From: Certhia americana | Taxonomy: Eukaryota > Chordata > Aves > Passeriformes > Certhiidae | DNA length: 64,000 nt | Direction of reading: 5' to 3' | NCBI GenBank assembly: GCA_018697195.1 | Contig: CM031878.1 | Span: 71,876,432 to 71,940,431, forward strand | Shown here: one piece after another, positions 47,709 through 60,231 of the stretch | How the letters are laid out: each line of letters starts with the position of its first letter | Position numbering within the stretch: the stretch's first letter is position 1 | Notes under the pieces: generated by a model | Databases searched by the model: none | What the model saw: only the letters and a program-made list of their open reading frames with translations | Told to the model about the DNA's origin: nothing | Made by a program: the position numbers and the translations under genes

Positions 47709-50700
47709 TTACCCTCACTGAAGTTAGAAAATGGAAAGCTGCTATCAAAGTCCACTATTATATCATTTTCAGAATGAGAAGACAGACATAATTTTAAATT
47801 ATTATTTAAAAAAAAAGGATAAAATTTGAGACAAATTCCAAAATTGTACTTTCTGTGTAAAATTCCTTATGCATTCACAACAATATCAAGGAGACTCTGC
47901 TATGAACAAAGCAATTCCCTATGGTTTCCACTAATGTATTCTATTTGAAAATAAATTAAAAATAAAGTTCATCCAACAGTGCACCACAGAGCACAGCCCC
48001 TGTAAAGGGATTTTTCTGACACTAAAACCTATAGAACAAGAGGCTGATAAAAAGGTTCTTGAAAACTCAAAGCCAAAGTTTAGTCTTCATTTACACATTT
48101 TGGTGACAAAACACACACATTCTCCCTGTGTTTCTCTAACTACACACAATATTTTACACAAACACAAAAATATTTATGCAGCTTTACATATGCAAATACA
48201 ACATACAATTTAGAAAATCAACTTCCAAATTCATTCAGGTTCCCATTGTTGTATTAGTACTTTCTCTTTTTATACCACTAACAACATTTTTTCAATGTTC
48301 TCTTTTCCTTGAGAAATTTACTAGCTATTTGCCTTCCCTCCCAGCTGCACATTCACTGATGCCTCACTAACACATTTTCCTTGAACTGATTTTGCTTTTC
48401 AAACATCTCTATGTCCTCCAGTATCATACTGCTATTTCTGGACTAAAAAATGCATTCAAGAGTCACACAAGAGTCATTCCCTAAGAGTCAAATCAATTTA
48501 TTTGCTATTTCTCACTCCTTTTACTAACAGGCTACTTTGGTTTTTGAAAATCCAAGATTTGTTTTCAACATTCCTAAGAGGACACTTAAAATACACACAA
48601 TGAACTCAAGTTTTTAAACAATACTTCAAGTGCTCACGTACATCCAGAAGTAAGTAGACAGAACTTCTAAAGACTATTAAAACAATACTTTATGTTGCCA
48701 CTAAAGGCCATCTAGATTTACAGAAAAACAGCCAAGGGAAATGGAATTCCTTTAGTTATTAAGAACTGCCAGAAAGAGAAACATTTTAGAAGCAAATAGT
48801 GAAAAAGGGAAAAGAAGTAGACTTTACATCTCCTGGTGATCAGATTTAGTACATTCTACAGGTCCATTTAGTTTTAGACAGGTCCACTGATAGATCTTAG
48901 ACACTTTTCACAAATTTTTAAGCTTCTCTTGAACTAACTCCTCCATAGTTTAAAGGAATTCACAAAAGGCACTGGTCTGATAATGTTAGCACTGTCATGT
49001 ATAGTCAACTTTTACATAAATATTTCTATTCATCTGAAAAATTGCTTATACGATAGCATCAACAAAAACTAAGCAAACATCAGAAGGTTGCATGTCTATT
49101 ACCCAGAGCTACAAATTAAATCAAATTAGTAGTTTACATTTCTTTTAGCAGGATTAGTGCTCAAAAGTATGAGTTTCCCATGGGATCTTTAAGAAATCAG
49201 AGCCCAAGTTTCCTTTTAATGACACATGGTATGTTTGTACTAGACAGAATATTAACAAATTCTAAGGCAAATAAAAAAAAATAGCAATTAGCTTCACTAA
49301 TTACTAAATATTAACTGTGTTTAAACTCCTTACCAAGGACAGAATAACATTGGTTTAGCAACACTACAGTCACTTCTGATGCACTAAAATTTTATTTAAA
49401 ATAAAATTATATTCCAGAGAATGTTTCAATATATCTTTCCTCTGGCCATCACAGTCTTTGCCTTATTGTCAAAGAGGCTTTACAAAGATCCAGGAGGAAA
49501 ATTAGGGGAAGAGGGGAAGATCGCATCCTCTCATGTCATTTGTGCCCTGCAGTACCTGGGTGCTGTTGCACACATCAGCAGGATGAAGTTTTTCCTACCA
49601 CAGTGGGTGTGATCTGCAGGGAGCTCATTGAGCTCAGGGAGGTGACTCCAGGAGGGCTTAGGCTTCCTCTGACCACACTGAACAGACACAATAAGCTCTG
49701 CATGACTTTGGTGAATATTTACACCTCTCTGCCTGAATGCACTGAGCACTGTGCGCACCAGCTGCATCTCCACCCTAGCAGACTTGGGCCCCTGCAGAAT
49801 GCACCAGTTGTGTCCCACTGGAAAAGAGAAAGTTTGGTTCCAGATTGTGTAGAGCTGGTGTCCAGTACTAGAGCTTCCTCACCAAGGGAAGCAGACACAG
49901 CCCAAAGCCAAGGCCTGCTGTGTACCAATATACAGATCACCAAGGGACAGAACTTACGTAAGACAGAAGAGCACTAACATGACCTTACAAACTCACCCAC
50001 AGTCATCACCTATAATACACTTCACAAATTTTGATCTGGTTCCTTATTTTATAGTCTGGTAAATGTATTAAAGAAAATTACCATCTGATAAGTTGTCAGT
50101 TAACATACATGAAGGCCAAATGGGAAAAATAGTGAGAACTTCCTGAAGAGCAAATTTAAACATATCAGTCTGTACAAAACTGATGCCATGTCAGCACCAA
50201 TTCTGTGTTGCTGTTTTAGCTTAAGATACAGTCTTATGAACCAGAAAATATTGCAAACTTACATTGAGATATGAGATCTTTGGAGCAAAGAAAATGGATC
50301 TTTGAAAGCAATGTTAATAGAAAGTGGTTAACACATTCAGGCAAATGAAAGAACTAATTTACATGCAATTAAACTCCAGAGACTCAGAGAAATAATTCTC
50401 TAGTCCAGCCAATCAAAAGCTAGGCATATAAAAATAAGTGAAAGAATATGTTAATTTATTAGTTGGGGAAAACTGGTATTCTCTCTTTTGGCAACTTGTC
50501 AGACAAAAGCCAAAGGAAATATATTTAAATGCAGCCTTTCAGAGAGGTGGTTTGGCATATGCTCTAATTTGGGAAGAGGGCTAGTCAAGAAAGACACAAG
50601 CAAGATTAGAATGTAATTCTTAGCATAAAGGAGATGTTGAAAATCAAGGAAAATACAACAAAGGAATGTGAAAGAGCTGCAAAAATCTAAGTACTCCTGA

Positions 50701-51162
50701 AGAGATCTGTAGTACCCCACATTTTTTTAAAGCATAAACTATGTTTGCAATTTATGAGAATTACAATTCTGCCAAAAACAGATTGTGGCTTGAGAAGCCT
50801 CTAGCAAGACTGCCAACCTGATTTCTGTTTCACAGACAGACAAAAATGTATTAAGAGAACAGGGAAAGGTACCAGCAAAAGTACCATTTTTTAATACAGA
50901 AACTAGCTTGTTGTACTACTGCAGGAACAAGCTTAAAGGCTGCTCCACTGAGCATTTGAAGCTAACTGGACAGCTCACTGGGTTGAAAAGCAGAGCCACA
51001 GGATGTAACCATGTTTACTTTACACTGTAATCATATTTAACATTAACTACTCTACATTGCAGCTTGTGCACACACATGACCAGTTACTGCATCTCACTCA
51101 TCAAGAAACACTACTACACTACAATGTTTCCTGAAATATTTTTGCCCGTACCATTAACAGAA
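47709..51162. other. Unique A+T-rich non-coding DNA
   Basis: No gene recognised. A moderately G+C-rich patch at 49480-49980 is open on both strands (145 codons plus, 95 minus) without recognisable motifs. It may be an old repeat remnant. Confidence 0.5.
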
Positions 51163-51276
51163 AATCATACAACCACAGAAGTAGAAAATATGTTGAGTTG
51201 GAAGGGATCCAGCGAGATGACCAAGTCCAACTTCTGTCTCTGCATGAGATACTCCAATTCAACTATGCACAATTTG
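51163..51276 (-). mobile_element. CR1 LINE 3'-end fragment, minus orientation
   Basis: About 115 bp reads, as the reverse complement of the CR1 3' end, AATCATACAACCACAGAAG (eroded terminal octamers). GAGTTGGAAGGGATCC, CGAGATGACCAAGTCCAACT and CTCTGCATGAGATACTCCAA follow. Only the final part of the 3' UTR is present. Confidence 0.88.
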
Positions 51277-52019
51277 AGATTTAAGGGCTAAAATGTAGTG
51301 ACCTATTTTGGTTTAACCCATATTTCTAAGGTTTTATTTGCTGCAGTTGAATCTGACCTGCTATCTGGAATTAATATTTTTAAAGTTAATTAACTGAAAG
51401 GAAATCAAAAGCCATAGGGAGCCTGAAGCACAGATAATCTTTCTAAAACTGTCATTACATTTCAGAGCAAACACATCTACTTTCCTGAAATGATGTCATC
51501 CTTAATAATCAATGACACAGTACTTATAATGCTGTGTATCACAGCATCCTAAATACTGTGTCATTTTTTATTAAAACAGAGTTTTGATTCAAGGAACGCT
51601 GAAATATAAACATGTCACAACTGCTTTGTGTGTCAATATACTCTAAGTGCCATTAAATGCAAAATCTCTGGCATTACAGAGCATCATTAAAACATGTTTT
51701 GTCAAACTGAGTAGGTTTAATTAAACCTATTATATCCTGGAAGGCGCACTGCAAAAGACAAGGACAGTATGCAAGAGCTATACACAATTAATTCTATTCA
51801 TAACAAAAGCTGCCAAGTAGAAATTGTCAACTTGTTTAAAAACTGAAAACTGTTATATTGCCAAGTAATGGGGAAATTGTGTTTAGTGGTATTTCAACCA
51901 ATTACCTTAGATGTGTAATTGAATAATGTAACTGTAGTATATACCTAGATCCTTTTAAGGATCATTGGGAGCAAATACCTGGGTCTTGCAGAACTACGTA
52001 AAAAATAAACCAGGCCTGT
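51277..52019. promoter_or_regulatory. Candidate conserved non-coding element between CR1 copies
   Basis: The A+T-rich, repeat-free core (about 51400-51960) is dense in homeodomain-type motifs. These include CTTAATAATCAATGAC, the 18-bp palindrome TAGGTTTAATTAAACCTA at 51712-51729, ACAATTAATTC, CCAATTACC and GTGTAATTGAATAATG. No reading frame of note crosses it, and CR1 fragments flank but do not enter it. The profile resembles deeply conserved vertebrate enhancers. This is inference, testable by alignment. Confidence 0.3.
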
Positions 52020-52395
52020 CATCCAGACACCCTCTGAACTCTTGTCAGGCTTGTTGACATGATGACAATATTCCCAGGAAACATGTTCCAGTGACTCACC
52101 ACCCTCTCAGAGAAGAACTTTATTTTCATAGAGTGCAGCCAGCAGCTTCATTCCATTTCCCTGTACCTTAGTGACTGTCACTGGACTGGGGACATCAGTA
52201 TCCACTGTCCACTGCCCTCCCTGAGGAAGTTGCAAACCACAATGAGATCTCCTGAATCCTTCTCCAAGCTGAATGTGCCAAGTGACCTCAGCTCTTCCCT
52301 ATAAGATTTGCCCTTGAGACCCTTCAGTCTTGGTTGTCCTTCTTTGAACACTCTCTTACAGTTCAATGTCTTTCTTACATTGTGGCAATGATGTG
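52020..52395 (-). mobile_element. CR1 LINE fragment, minus orientation
   Basis: The reverse complement of CR1 ORF2-end sequence is recognisable in order. It runs from CTTGTCAGGCTTGTTGACATGA, CATGTTCCAGTGACTCACC and CAGAGAAGAACTTTATTTTC through CTCCAAGCTGAATGTGCC and GACCTCAGCTCTTCCCTATA to TCAATGTCTTTCTTACATTG. It is diverged and frame-broken. Together with the next entry it covers part of the consensus twice. Confidence 0.85.
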
Positions 52396-52435
52396 TCTGG
52401 TGCTGTGCCTGATGCTGTCACTTTATATACTTGAA

Positions 52436-52580
52436 GGTTTTTCCTTTCTCAGGCTGAACAACCACAACTCTCAGCCTGTTTTCATAGCAGAGGTGTTCCA
52501 GCTCTCTTTTCATGGCACTCCTCTGGAGTCACTGGAGTTCTACATATTTCTTATGCTGGTGTTTAACAGTGACCCATGCC
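52436..52580 (-). mobile_element. Second CR1 LINE fragment, minus orientation
   Basis: CTCAGGCTGAACAACCACAA, TCTCAGCCTGTTTTCATAGC, GAGGTGTTCCAGCTCTC and CACTCCTCTGGAGTCACTGG match the same CR1 ORF2 segment seen in the preceding fragment at about 52262-52350. Because the same consensus part occurs twice in the same orientation, these are two insertions, or a local duplication, rather than one element. Confidence 0.85.
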
Positions 52581-52599
52581 ATGGCCTATTACTTGCAGT

Positions 52600-53544
52600 G
52601 TTGCATGGAAAGTAGCAGCTCTCCATGTACACAAAATGCTACCTGCCTTCTCCTACAGAAACCATGCCCACTATTTGGGAAGGTGACTGCAGAGGTACAA
52701 GGCTGGACAGGCTGCCTCTCACACTCCTGAGTTTTATGAGCAGCACAAGCAGAGCAGGAGATGACTGCAAGGACTGAGTCACAACAAGTCCTTGGGTGAT
52801 GCCCTCTGCTCACACGAGCCCAAGGGAGAGAGTGTGGATTGCAGGAGTGCTCATACCATGTGCTGAGGGTTCTCCCAAGGTCCTAGAGGAGAAGAGCTCT
52901 TCTAGACTGCTCCAGGCTGATGACATATTGTGCTCAGCTCATAAGCTCATGAGCTACTTGGCTGCTTGTGGCTTGGCAGAAGCCCTTGGTGAGGGCTTGC
53001 TCACACACTCAGGGAATGGGCAGCTCTGGTGTTAGGAAGGAATTTTACCCCGAGGCAGATTGGCACCAGTCCCCTGGGAGATGTTCACCTTCCTGTGGAG
53101 CACTGAGCATGGCCCCTGCACCATTGTGGGTAACTTACTGCCTGCTGCTCTTGCAGCACCACACCACAACTGATGTCCTGTGTCTGCAGTCAGGAAGGAC
53201 CTTTTCCCTTGGGTCACACTGACAAAGTCCCAGGATTTGGGGAGAGTTATCCTCCTCTGAAGTCCTAATCACGGAAGCCTTGTCAGAGCATCTGTGGGCT
53301 ATTTTGAGTAATATTTGCACACCATTCTTGCAGCACAAAGATAGCACAGGTGCCCAAATCACAACAGAGCTGCCAATTTTCAGCTGTCCCTGTACTCCTT
53401 AAAGCTGCAGTTTTTTCCCTCATCTTGGTCTTTGTTTCATCTGTGTGCTGCTCTTGGCCTGGGAACCTTGTTCTGCAGCTGTGCTGTCAGCAGTGCAAGC
53501 ACACTGTACTGCAGCTCTCAGGCAAGTTTGGAGAGGGGAAAATG
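52600..53544. repeat. G+C-rich stretch, probably an unassigned old interspersed repeat
   Basis: It is clearly richer in G+C than its flanks and open in several frames on both strands, with no recognisable protein. A segment at 53032-53110 (GGAAGGAATTTTACCCCGAGG, CAGATTGGCACCAGTCCCC, CACCTTCCTGTGGAGCACTG) resembles a sequence I associate with repeated avian DNA, but I cannot name the family. It lies between CR1 fragments and an LTR remnant, which supports a repeat cluster. Confidence 0.4.
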
Positions 53545-53710
53545 GAGAACTTGCAGGAGTATCTTCTGAAGTATGGTGCCAGAAACTTCCCCCATGTCAG
53601 ACAGAGTCAGTTCCAGCTGGCTCCAAGATGGACCCAAGACTGAGCCTGTCAGTGATGCTGGCAGGACTTCTGGGATAACATAGCTAAGAAGGGGAAAAGA
53701 ACTTCGGCAG
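53545..53710 (+). mobile_element. ERV LTR remnant, plus orientation
   Basis: CTGGCTCCAAGATGGACCC, GACTGAGCCTGTCAGTGATG, GGACTTCTGGGATAACATAG and CTAAGAAGGGGAAA match the U3 part of a passerine LTR that I recognise from repeated copies. That family has a TATTTAAGAAGGGG TATA-like end, mutated here to TAGCTAAGAAGGGG. R/U5 is missing. The boundaries are approximate. Confidence 0.6.
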
Positions 53711-56700
53711 ATTAACTATCCAGATTGCAGTGTCATTTGAATGCCACTGCACATTATAACACATTTTCAGCTCTGGGATGTTTAAACAAATTTTACATGC
53801 TGCAGTGGAGTCCTTACACCAGTGTGCAATGCCACAGTGAAGGTAAAACAGAAGCAAAAGGCAGTCTCCAGCCATACATACATTCCTCAGGGAGGCCTCC
53901 AACACACACAGTTGCTGCAGCATGAACTCCAGCCTTACCAAACAGCACTAGTAAAATAAACAAATAGGAATGGCACAACCAATCCATTAACTCCTCAAAA
54001 ACTCATTTTCAGCATAAGAAGCAAGTTAACAGGTTTTGGCACCATAGCGAAAATGCAGAAATTAAGAAACCTCTTTAAACTCTTCAAAGATTCTCAGTTA
54101 AAAGTCATTATCCTCTGTATAACTCAAGCATTCACTGGCTGCATTCACAACTAGGCATATTTGCACAACAAATATATTTATTTAATGAATATGGAAATTA
54201 AAACACAACAGTTGGTATTTACTATGCATTTCTTACATGAGCTACCATAGATCATTTCTAAAAGATGTTTCTATTAAAGCTTGCTTGTGTTGCTGCTCAG
54301 ATTGTTTACTCAAAAAAAATTTAACTCTTCAGGAAGCAGAGCAACATAGAGTGGAGTACCTGCATTTTCATTAGAGCTTCCATAGCCATCTGCAAAATTT
54401 TGCCTCTTTTGAAAACCAGTTCATCTTGCCTTGAGAACTGGAGCCTGCTGCTCTGTTAAGTAATAGTGACCCTCCACTTGGTTCCATTTTAAAACAGAGC
54501 ATTTGTGACAGCTTCAGAAGTGATATACATGAATCCTGTTTGGATTCTGCACCCTGGTTATCCTATAGGACAAAACTTATAAATACTTAAACATTAGCAT
54601 TAGGAGTATCATGCATTTTACATAGAATGCTTTGGTTCCAACATGATTTCTTCATTGATTCATTGGCCAGCAATGCACTTGCTTCCATCTTACCTGAATT
54701 ATTCATGAGGCATGCCCCTGTAGAAATCATCATCTTAACTGGAAGAATCACTCAGCAGAATATGCCTGTCATATTTTATTTTTTCCTCTTTATTAAGTTC
54801 TGTTGTTAATCAAAAGCACTGCAATTTTCCCGCAAGAAAGAAGTAGTATATAAAGAATTTATCATGATCATGGGCTACCTACCACATATTAGGAATAGAA
54901 CCTTAGACTGAAACGTGGGTAATTTGTTGGGCAGATAACAAAGTTCCTAAGAATTAGGGAAGAAATACAAATAGGTATTGTACAAATGTTACATTAGTAA
55001 CATTTCAATTAAATAAAATTTGGTATAAGTAACTACTTGCCAAATATCTATCTTTAGGAAGTAGTAATTGTCTCAAAATAAGAGCACTAATACAATTGTA
55101 ACTTTAGATGAACTTATAAAGCAAAAGAAAATCACCTGTTGATACTGAATAGACACAATTTATACAAGTATTTCAGGAGGATGTTATTTCATCATGAAAG
55201 CTGAAAACATATAGAGCGTGCAATTAGGTTTCCATCTTCTGTGGTTTCTTCAGTAATTTTGGAGACAGAATATACTCAGAATTTGGCATGCAAAAACACC
55301 TATAAACTAAAAACCTGCTAACTGTAAAACCTGCAGTGAATTTAATCCAAATCACTAGAATATAATCCAAAACTTCACAAAGGAAAACTTTGTATCTCCA
55401 AAAAGGGCAGCACAAGATATTTTTTTGAAAATCATTTATTTCAACAGAACATAAAGATGAAGACAGTTCTCTAAAATGTTATCAAATTGACATTACAATT
55501 TTTTCTGATTTCAAGTTGCTAGGAAGAGCAGATGCAAATTAAGAGTCAGAAACTCTCTCATTCTCATACAGCTCTTCACATCTAATTCAATTCCTCTAGC
55601 AATTTGTCCTGTGCTTCTGAATTTTAGAACTACCTTTAAAAACAGAACCAAAAATACTCAATTCCTCTCCTCAAACTTCATTATCACTTTAACTTAGTAC
55701 CATCTTCTCATATACACATTATGAAAACAACAACAATAATTTAGAGCAATTTATGTCTCAAGTCAACAACACTGTCAGGTTGAAATGAATGTTTCTTCCT
55801 TGATTAATAAGTACACTTACATTTCTCTTGATGTCCTTAAAAACTTTAAAGAGGACATATCCTAGAGAACAGGCTGCATCCATGCACAGATTCACTTTTA
55901 AAGCAGTGATATTCAGCATTACAGTTTTGAGATACATTATAGTCATGCCCCTTTACCCTGTCTTTGAAGTGATACATGTCTCTAGAGACAGAAAAACAGA
56001 ACAGTTTTTTCTATTCTCTGGAACAGAAGGGCTGTGATTTTCCTTGCATCTTGTGAAGGGCATATAAGCAAGGACCTCCTGTTAGGAGCTTCTAGGTAAA
56101 GTGTAAAATCTGGCCCTTAAAAGTTTGCTTTCATATTTTGTCCTTTATTATCAGACAATACTGACATTTTATTTTTTCCATTTCAGATAAATCCCTAGTA
56201 AACAGTAACTGCAACAGAAACCAATGTTCACCTTTCTCATATCAAAAGCACATAATGCCCCAACAGTACCAGAATAGCTCTGCAAAATACCAACTGTGAT
56301 TCCAAAGTGACAACAGGGTCAAAAGGAAGCATGACTGCTGTCTGAACAGAGAGGCAGGGAGGATTTAGCTTTGCAGGCTAAAGTGCAGGTTCAGCCTGCT
56401 GGGCTAAAGAAACTCTCAATGATCACAGGGAGGCAAGTGCTCCCCAGAGGGGAGAACTGTTGTCTGGCAGGACACAGGTGAACAAAGCCTAGACAATGAT
56501 AATCTCACAACAGTCTCAAGATAACTGAAGTACATATTTTATCTACTACAAATGCCTGCTCACAGAAGTGGAAGAAAATATCTTTGGCCAGGCAAGGGTC
56601 ACAGACAATAACTGTTCAATGTTTTTTGCAAATACCTGGCTACCAGCACCTTTCATTAACTAATCCATTATAACTACATTTCAGAATGAAACAGAATGAC

Positions 56701-57874
56701 CAGTAAGATTCCAGTTATGTACAGCTTTATTAAACTCCCATGAAAAACATCAAAAAAGCAAACCAGGCACTACTCTCTGGAATTTTATTTGCTGTGAAAA
56801 ATAAAATCCACATAACAGGGAAAGTTATATGAATGAACTTTTCATCTAATCCTAGTATTCCCCACAACACTGAATCCACACTAGGCATATACCAGCACAT
56901 CTAGCATAGACTGAGGACATCCTATCTAATCCCTGAAAAAAATAGGGAACTTGATTTTGGATGAACTTAAAATCCCTTAGAGGACTACTTCAAGTATAAT
57001 GAAGCACCATAAGCTGAAACATTAATACAGAACAGTATAATTTTTTTCCTCATTACCTTCTGCTGTTAATTATGGAAAAAAATCAAACGTAATGTATGTG
57101 ACCTCAATTCTGCAAATACTTAATCATAACAAGCATATGACCCATTTCTCAGTATATCCACCTTAAAACATCTTTAAAAAGAAAATATAAAAATCCCACT
57201 AGAAATTTATTATTACTTTTATCTACACATTTTATATACATATATATATGAGTCAGCAATAAACTGAAAACAAGTAACTAGAAGCAAGACTTCTGTTTCA
57301 TAGAAATTTAATTTTCCTTTTAAAATGTATTTTTAAAGGGTGATAAAACTTCTAACAATAACATGCATTTTGTAAACACATTATCTATATTTCTATTCAT
57401 GTATATATGCAACAAATGGTTTATATACTATTAATTTGCAAGATATTTTTTGCTGGTCTCTTCCAGTAACCACACAAAGTTGGTATGTCTTCATGTGCTG
57501 TAAGTATCTTGTATATACTCTTCGATCTCTCTCTTTATTGAAAGCAAATCTTAGTTTTCAAGTCCAAAAGAATCTTTCTGTTATAGCTACTGAGGCTCTC
57601 AATTATTACTTCCATGGTAGAGCAGTTCTTCTGCTGATTAGTGATAGAAATATCTTCTCAAATACAGAAGTAGTTAGCATCTTTTAGGAAATACAATGGG
57701 ATTCAGAGAAATATTTTGTAAATATTAAATCACTAAACCAATGCAGCTAACCTAGGATATACTTCATAAACAGGAAAGTCCCGGTATGTGGAACACCAAG
57801 CCAGTGACAACTATCAAGCTTTATAGCAGACATACCGTAGCAATAGAAACAACTTTTACCTAAATCTCTGTACT
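53711..57874. other. Unique A+T-rich non-coding DNA
   Basis: No gene or named repeat. Short AT microsatellite-like text (TATATACATATATATATG) lies at about 57234-57250. 56270-56520 is slightly G+C-richer and unidentified. Confidence 0.6.
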
Positions 57875-58458
57875 TGTTTCAGCTGTGGTAGAGTTAATTT
57901 CCTTCACAGCGACTAAGACAGGCCTGTGACTCAGATTTGTGGTGAACACAGGGTTGATAATACAGAGATGTATTTGTTATTTCTGAGCTGGGCTTGCACA
58001 GAGCCAAGGCCTTTGCTGCTGCATGTGCTGCCACAACTGGCAAAATTGTTGAGGGTGCCTGGGAGGCTGTGAGGAGACACAGCTGGGACAGGTGACCCCA
58101 AACAGGCAAACGGATTTTCCAGGCCGCATAGCATCCTGATTGACACATAAAGCTAATGGAAAAAGGAAGAGAGGGATGTTCAGAGTGATGGTGTTTGTCT
58201 TCCCAAGACACCATTACACGTGATAAGGCCCTGGTCTCCTGGAGATGGCTGAACACATGCCTGCCTGTGGGAAGCAGTGAATTAGTTATTTTGCTTTGCT
58301 ATTGTGCACAACTTTTGCTTTCCCTATTTAACTGTCTTTACCTCAATCCAAGGATTTTCTTACTTTTACCCTTCCAGGTCTCTTCCTGGTCCTGCTCATG
58401 GGGGAACAAACAAGTGGCCGCCTGGTGCTTGACTGCTGGGTCAGGTTAAACCACAATA
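57875..58458 (+). mobile_element. ERVL-type solo LTR, plus orientation
   Basis: This near full-length LTR of about 584 bp starts TGTTTCAGCTGTGGTAGAG and ends GGTCAGGTTAAACCACAATA. It matches in order a common avian LTR: GGTTGATAATACAGAGATG, GGGAGGCTGTGAGGAGACAC, AGCTGGGACAGGTGACCCCA, a CATAAAGC TATA-like box near 58146, CTGTCTTTACCTCAATCCAA and CTTTTACCCTTCC in R/U5. The canonical terminal CA appears as TA. Adjacent pentamers (GTACT before, GTCTC after) do not match convincingly, so no target-site duplication is claimed. No internal retroviral sequence lies nearby, so it is a solo LTR. The class III (ERVL) assignment is from memory of the family. Confidence 0.85.
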
Positions 58459-60215
58459 GTCTCTTATCCTACTTAAAACACACTCTTCTTTCCTCTTTAT
58501 TTTCCTCTGTTATCTGTCCCTATGAGACAAAAGCAGCAGCTCTCAGGGCTGGGAATCTGGAAGGATTGTTAATTGGAATACAAGGAACAAACCTCATAAC
58601 TAAGGCAATACGAAAATCCCTAAAGTGTAAGTTTTCTAGAAGGGAGATAATGGCTGCATAAGAACAGAAACAGTTCTGTTGTTTTGGGTTTTGTTTTGTT
58701 TTATTTTTTAACTTTAATATAGCAATTTGGGGAAGGAGAAACAGAATGGTTATCTCACTGCACCTACTAGGACATGGAGCTGCAGATGCAGCACTTGACT
58801 GGTGTTTCAGTGTGGGAAGAGGTGCATATATGTGTGGTACCAAACAGGAGCCAGCCACCACTGCAGAAAGAGAGAAGAGAGCTCTGAAACTGAAATGCTT
58901 GAGAAATTGCCACAGCAATTTAATCTTCATGCAGGTTTCAATGGATAACAAAGGAATCTTTTTTCTTCAAACAGCATACGCAAAGCCACATCTCTTCATT
59001 AACTGATTGAATGGTGTTAAAAAGACACAAAAAGAGGACTATGATTTGTAGTATCAGCACATGTGAACAAATTCAGTCCTATAGAGATGCAGTGGAACAT
59101 ACCACAGTAGATTAGATGTTTTATTGCTTTGAGGCAGAAACAAATATATAATTTATGTGCAATCATGTATATAGACATAAAACACACAAACATCAAGAGA
59201 AAAGCATGAACCACTATCTCTTTTAAAAAGTCCAGTTTTTAATTAAATTTCAAAACAAGCAGGGAAGTTGTAGAAAATAATGTAGCATAAGCAATTTTTT
59301 ATCTAATGTAGCAGTTGAGAAAAAAGCCCGTGGTCTTAAAATAATTTTTGCCTCTTTTGAAGTCAGTTGAAAAGTTTCCTTTTTATCTCAAGAAAAACTA
59401 ATAATACAGTAATTTATTGGTAGTATGGGGTTATAAGGCAACAAAAGTAGAATCTTGAAGAAAAATACATTTATATTTGTCCTGAGCGTCCCTTTAAAAT
59501 GAAAGCTTTCTAAACAAAAGGAAGGTGTGGTTTGTGTTCTTATTTTAAAACATTTCCATCTTTGTCTTTTGTCATAGACTTAGTCCTACAGACTATGAAA
59601 ATATGGTAAATTAACAGTGCTCACCTTTGAAAAATATTTGCATCTGTTCAAAAGTTTGCCATCCATGCCACCAGTTTCCCAACCCATGACATCGGAGCAC
59701 ACAGAAGGCAGATTACATTCTGGTAGCGATATTTTGAAGTACAAAGTGGACAAGGACAAAGGACCAAACATGAGAAGCAAACACATTCCTTCCCTTTTAA
59801 TCAATATCTTGTTAGACTGGTGGGTTTCACTCATTAATCTTTTGGTAAGGGAAAAATGAAATGGATTTACCATTATAGCAAAATAAAATTGCAAATTAAA
59901 TTCATTCTAATGAAATTGCTTACAAAGACTGCTACTTTATCACACAGAGCTTCTGTCGAGAGTTTGGACTTCAGAGTATTCATTTCTTTGAGGTAAAGTA
60001 TTTATCGGCAAATTCTGAATCCAAAAGACCCGAAAACAAACTTCCTAAATTCTTCCTCTTACACTGTGCATTTTTTTTAAAATCATGCAAGTTCTACCTA
60101 AAAAGTACTGTGTTTTGTGTTTAATAGCTTCAAATCTGAAACTGAACTTCATGTGACTGCTGTGCTGCACTAAATACTCACTACATTATAGCTGAGCTGG
60201 GACATACAAAAAACT

Positions 60216-60231
60216 AAAAAAAAAAAAAAAA
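60216..60231. repeat. 16-base A run
   Basis: Simple homopolymer, preceded by a shorter A run. No element body is recognised upstream. Confidence 0.8.

Noticed and set aside
49531..49977. 145-codon plus frame and 95-codon minus frame
   Set aside because: Both strands are open over the same bases, which fits local G+C-rich composition or an old repeat. No domain is recognisable.
58520..58951. 143-codon minus frame beside the ERVL-type LTR
   Set aside because: It resembles no retroviral protein and crosses T/G-rich low-complexity DNA, so it is likely chance.
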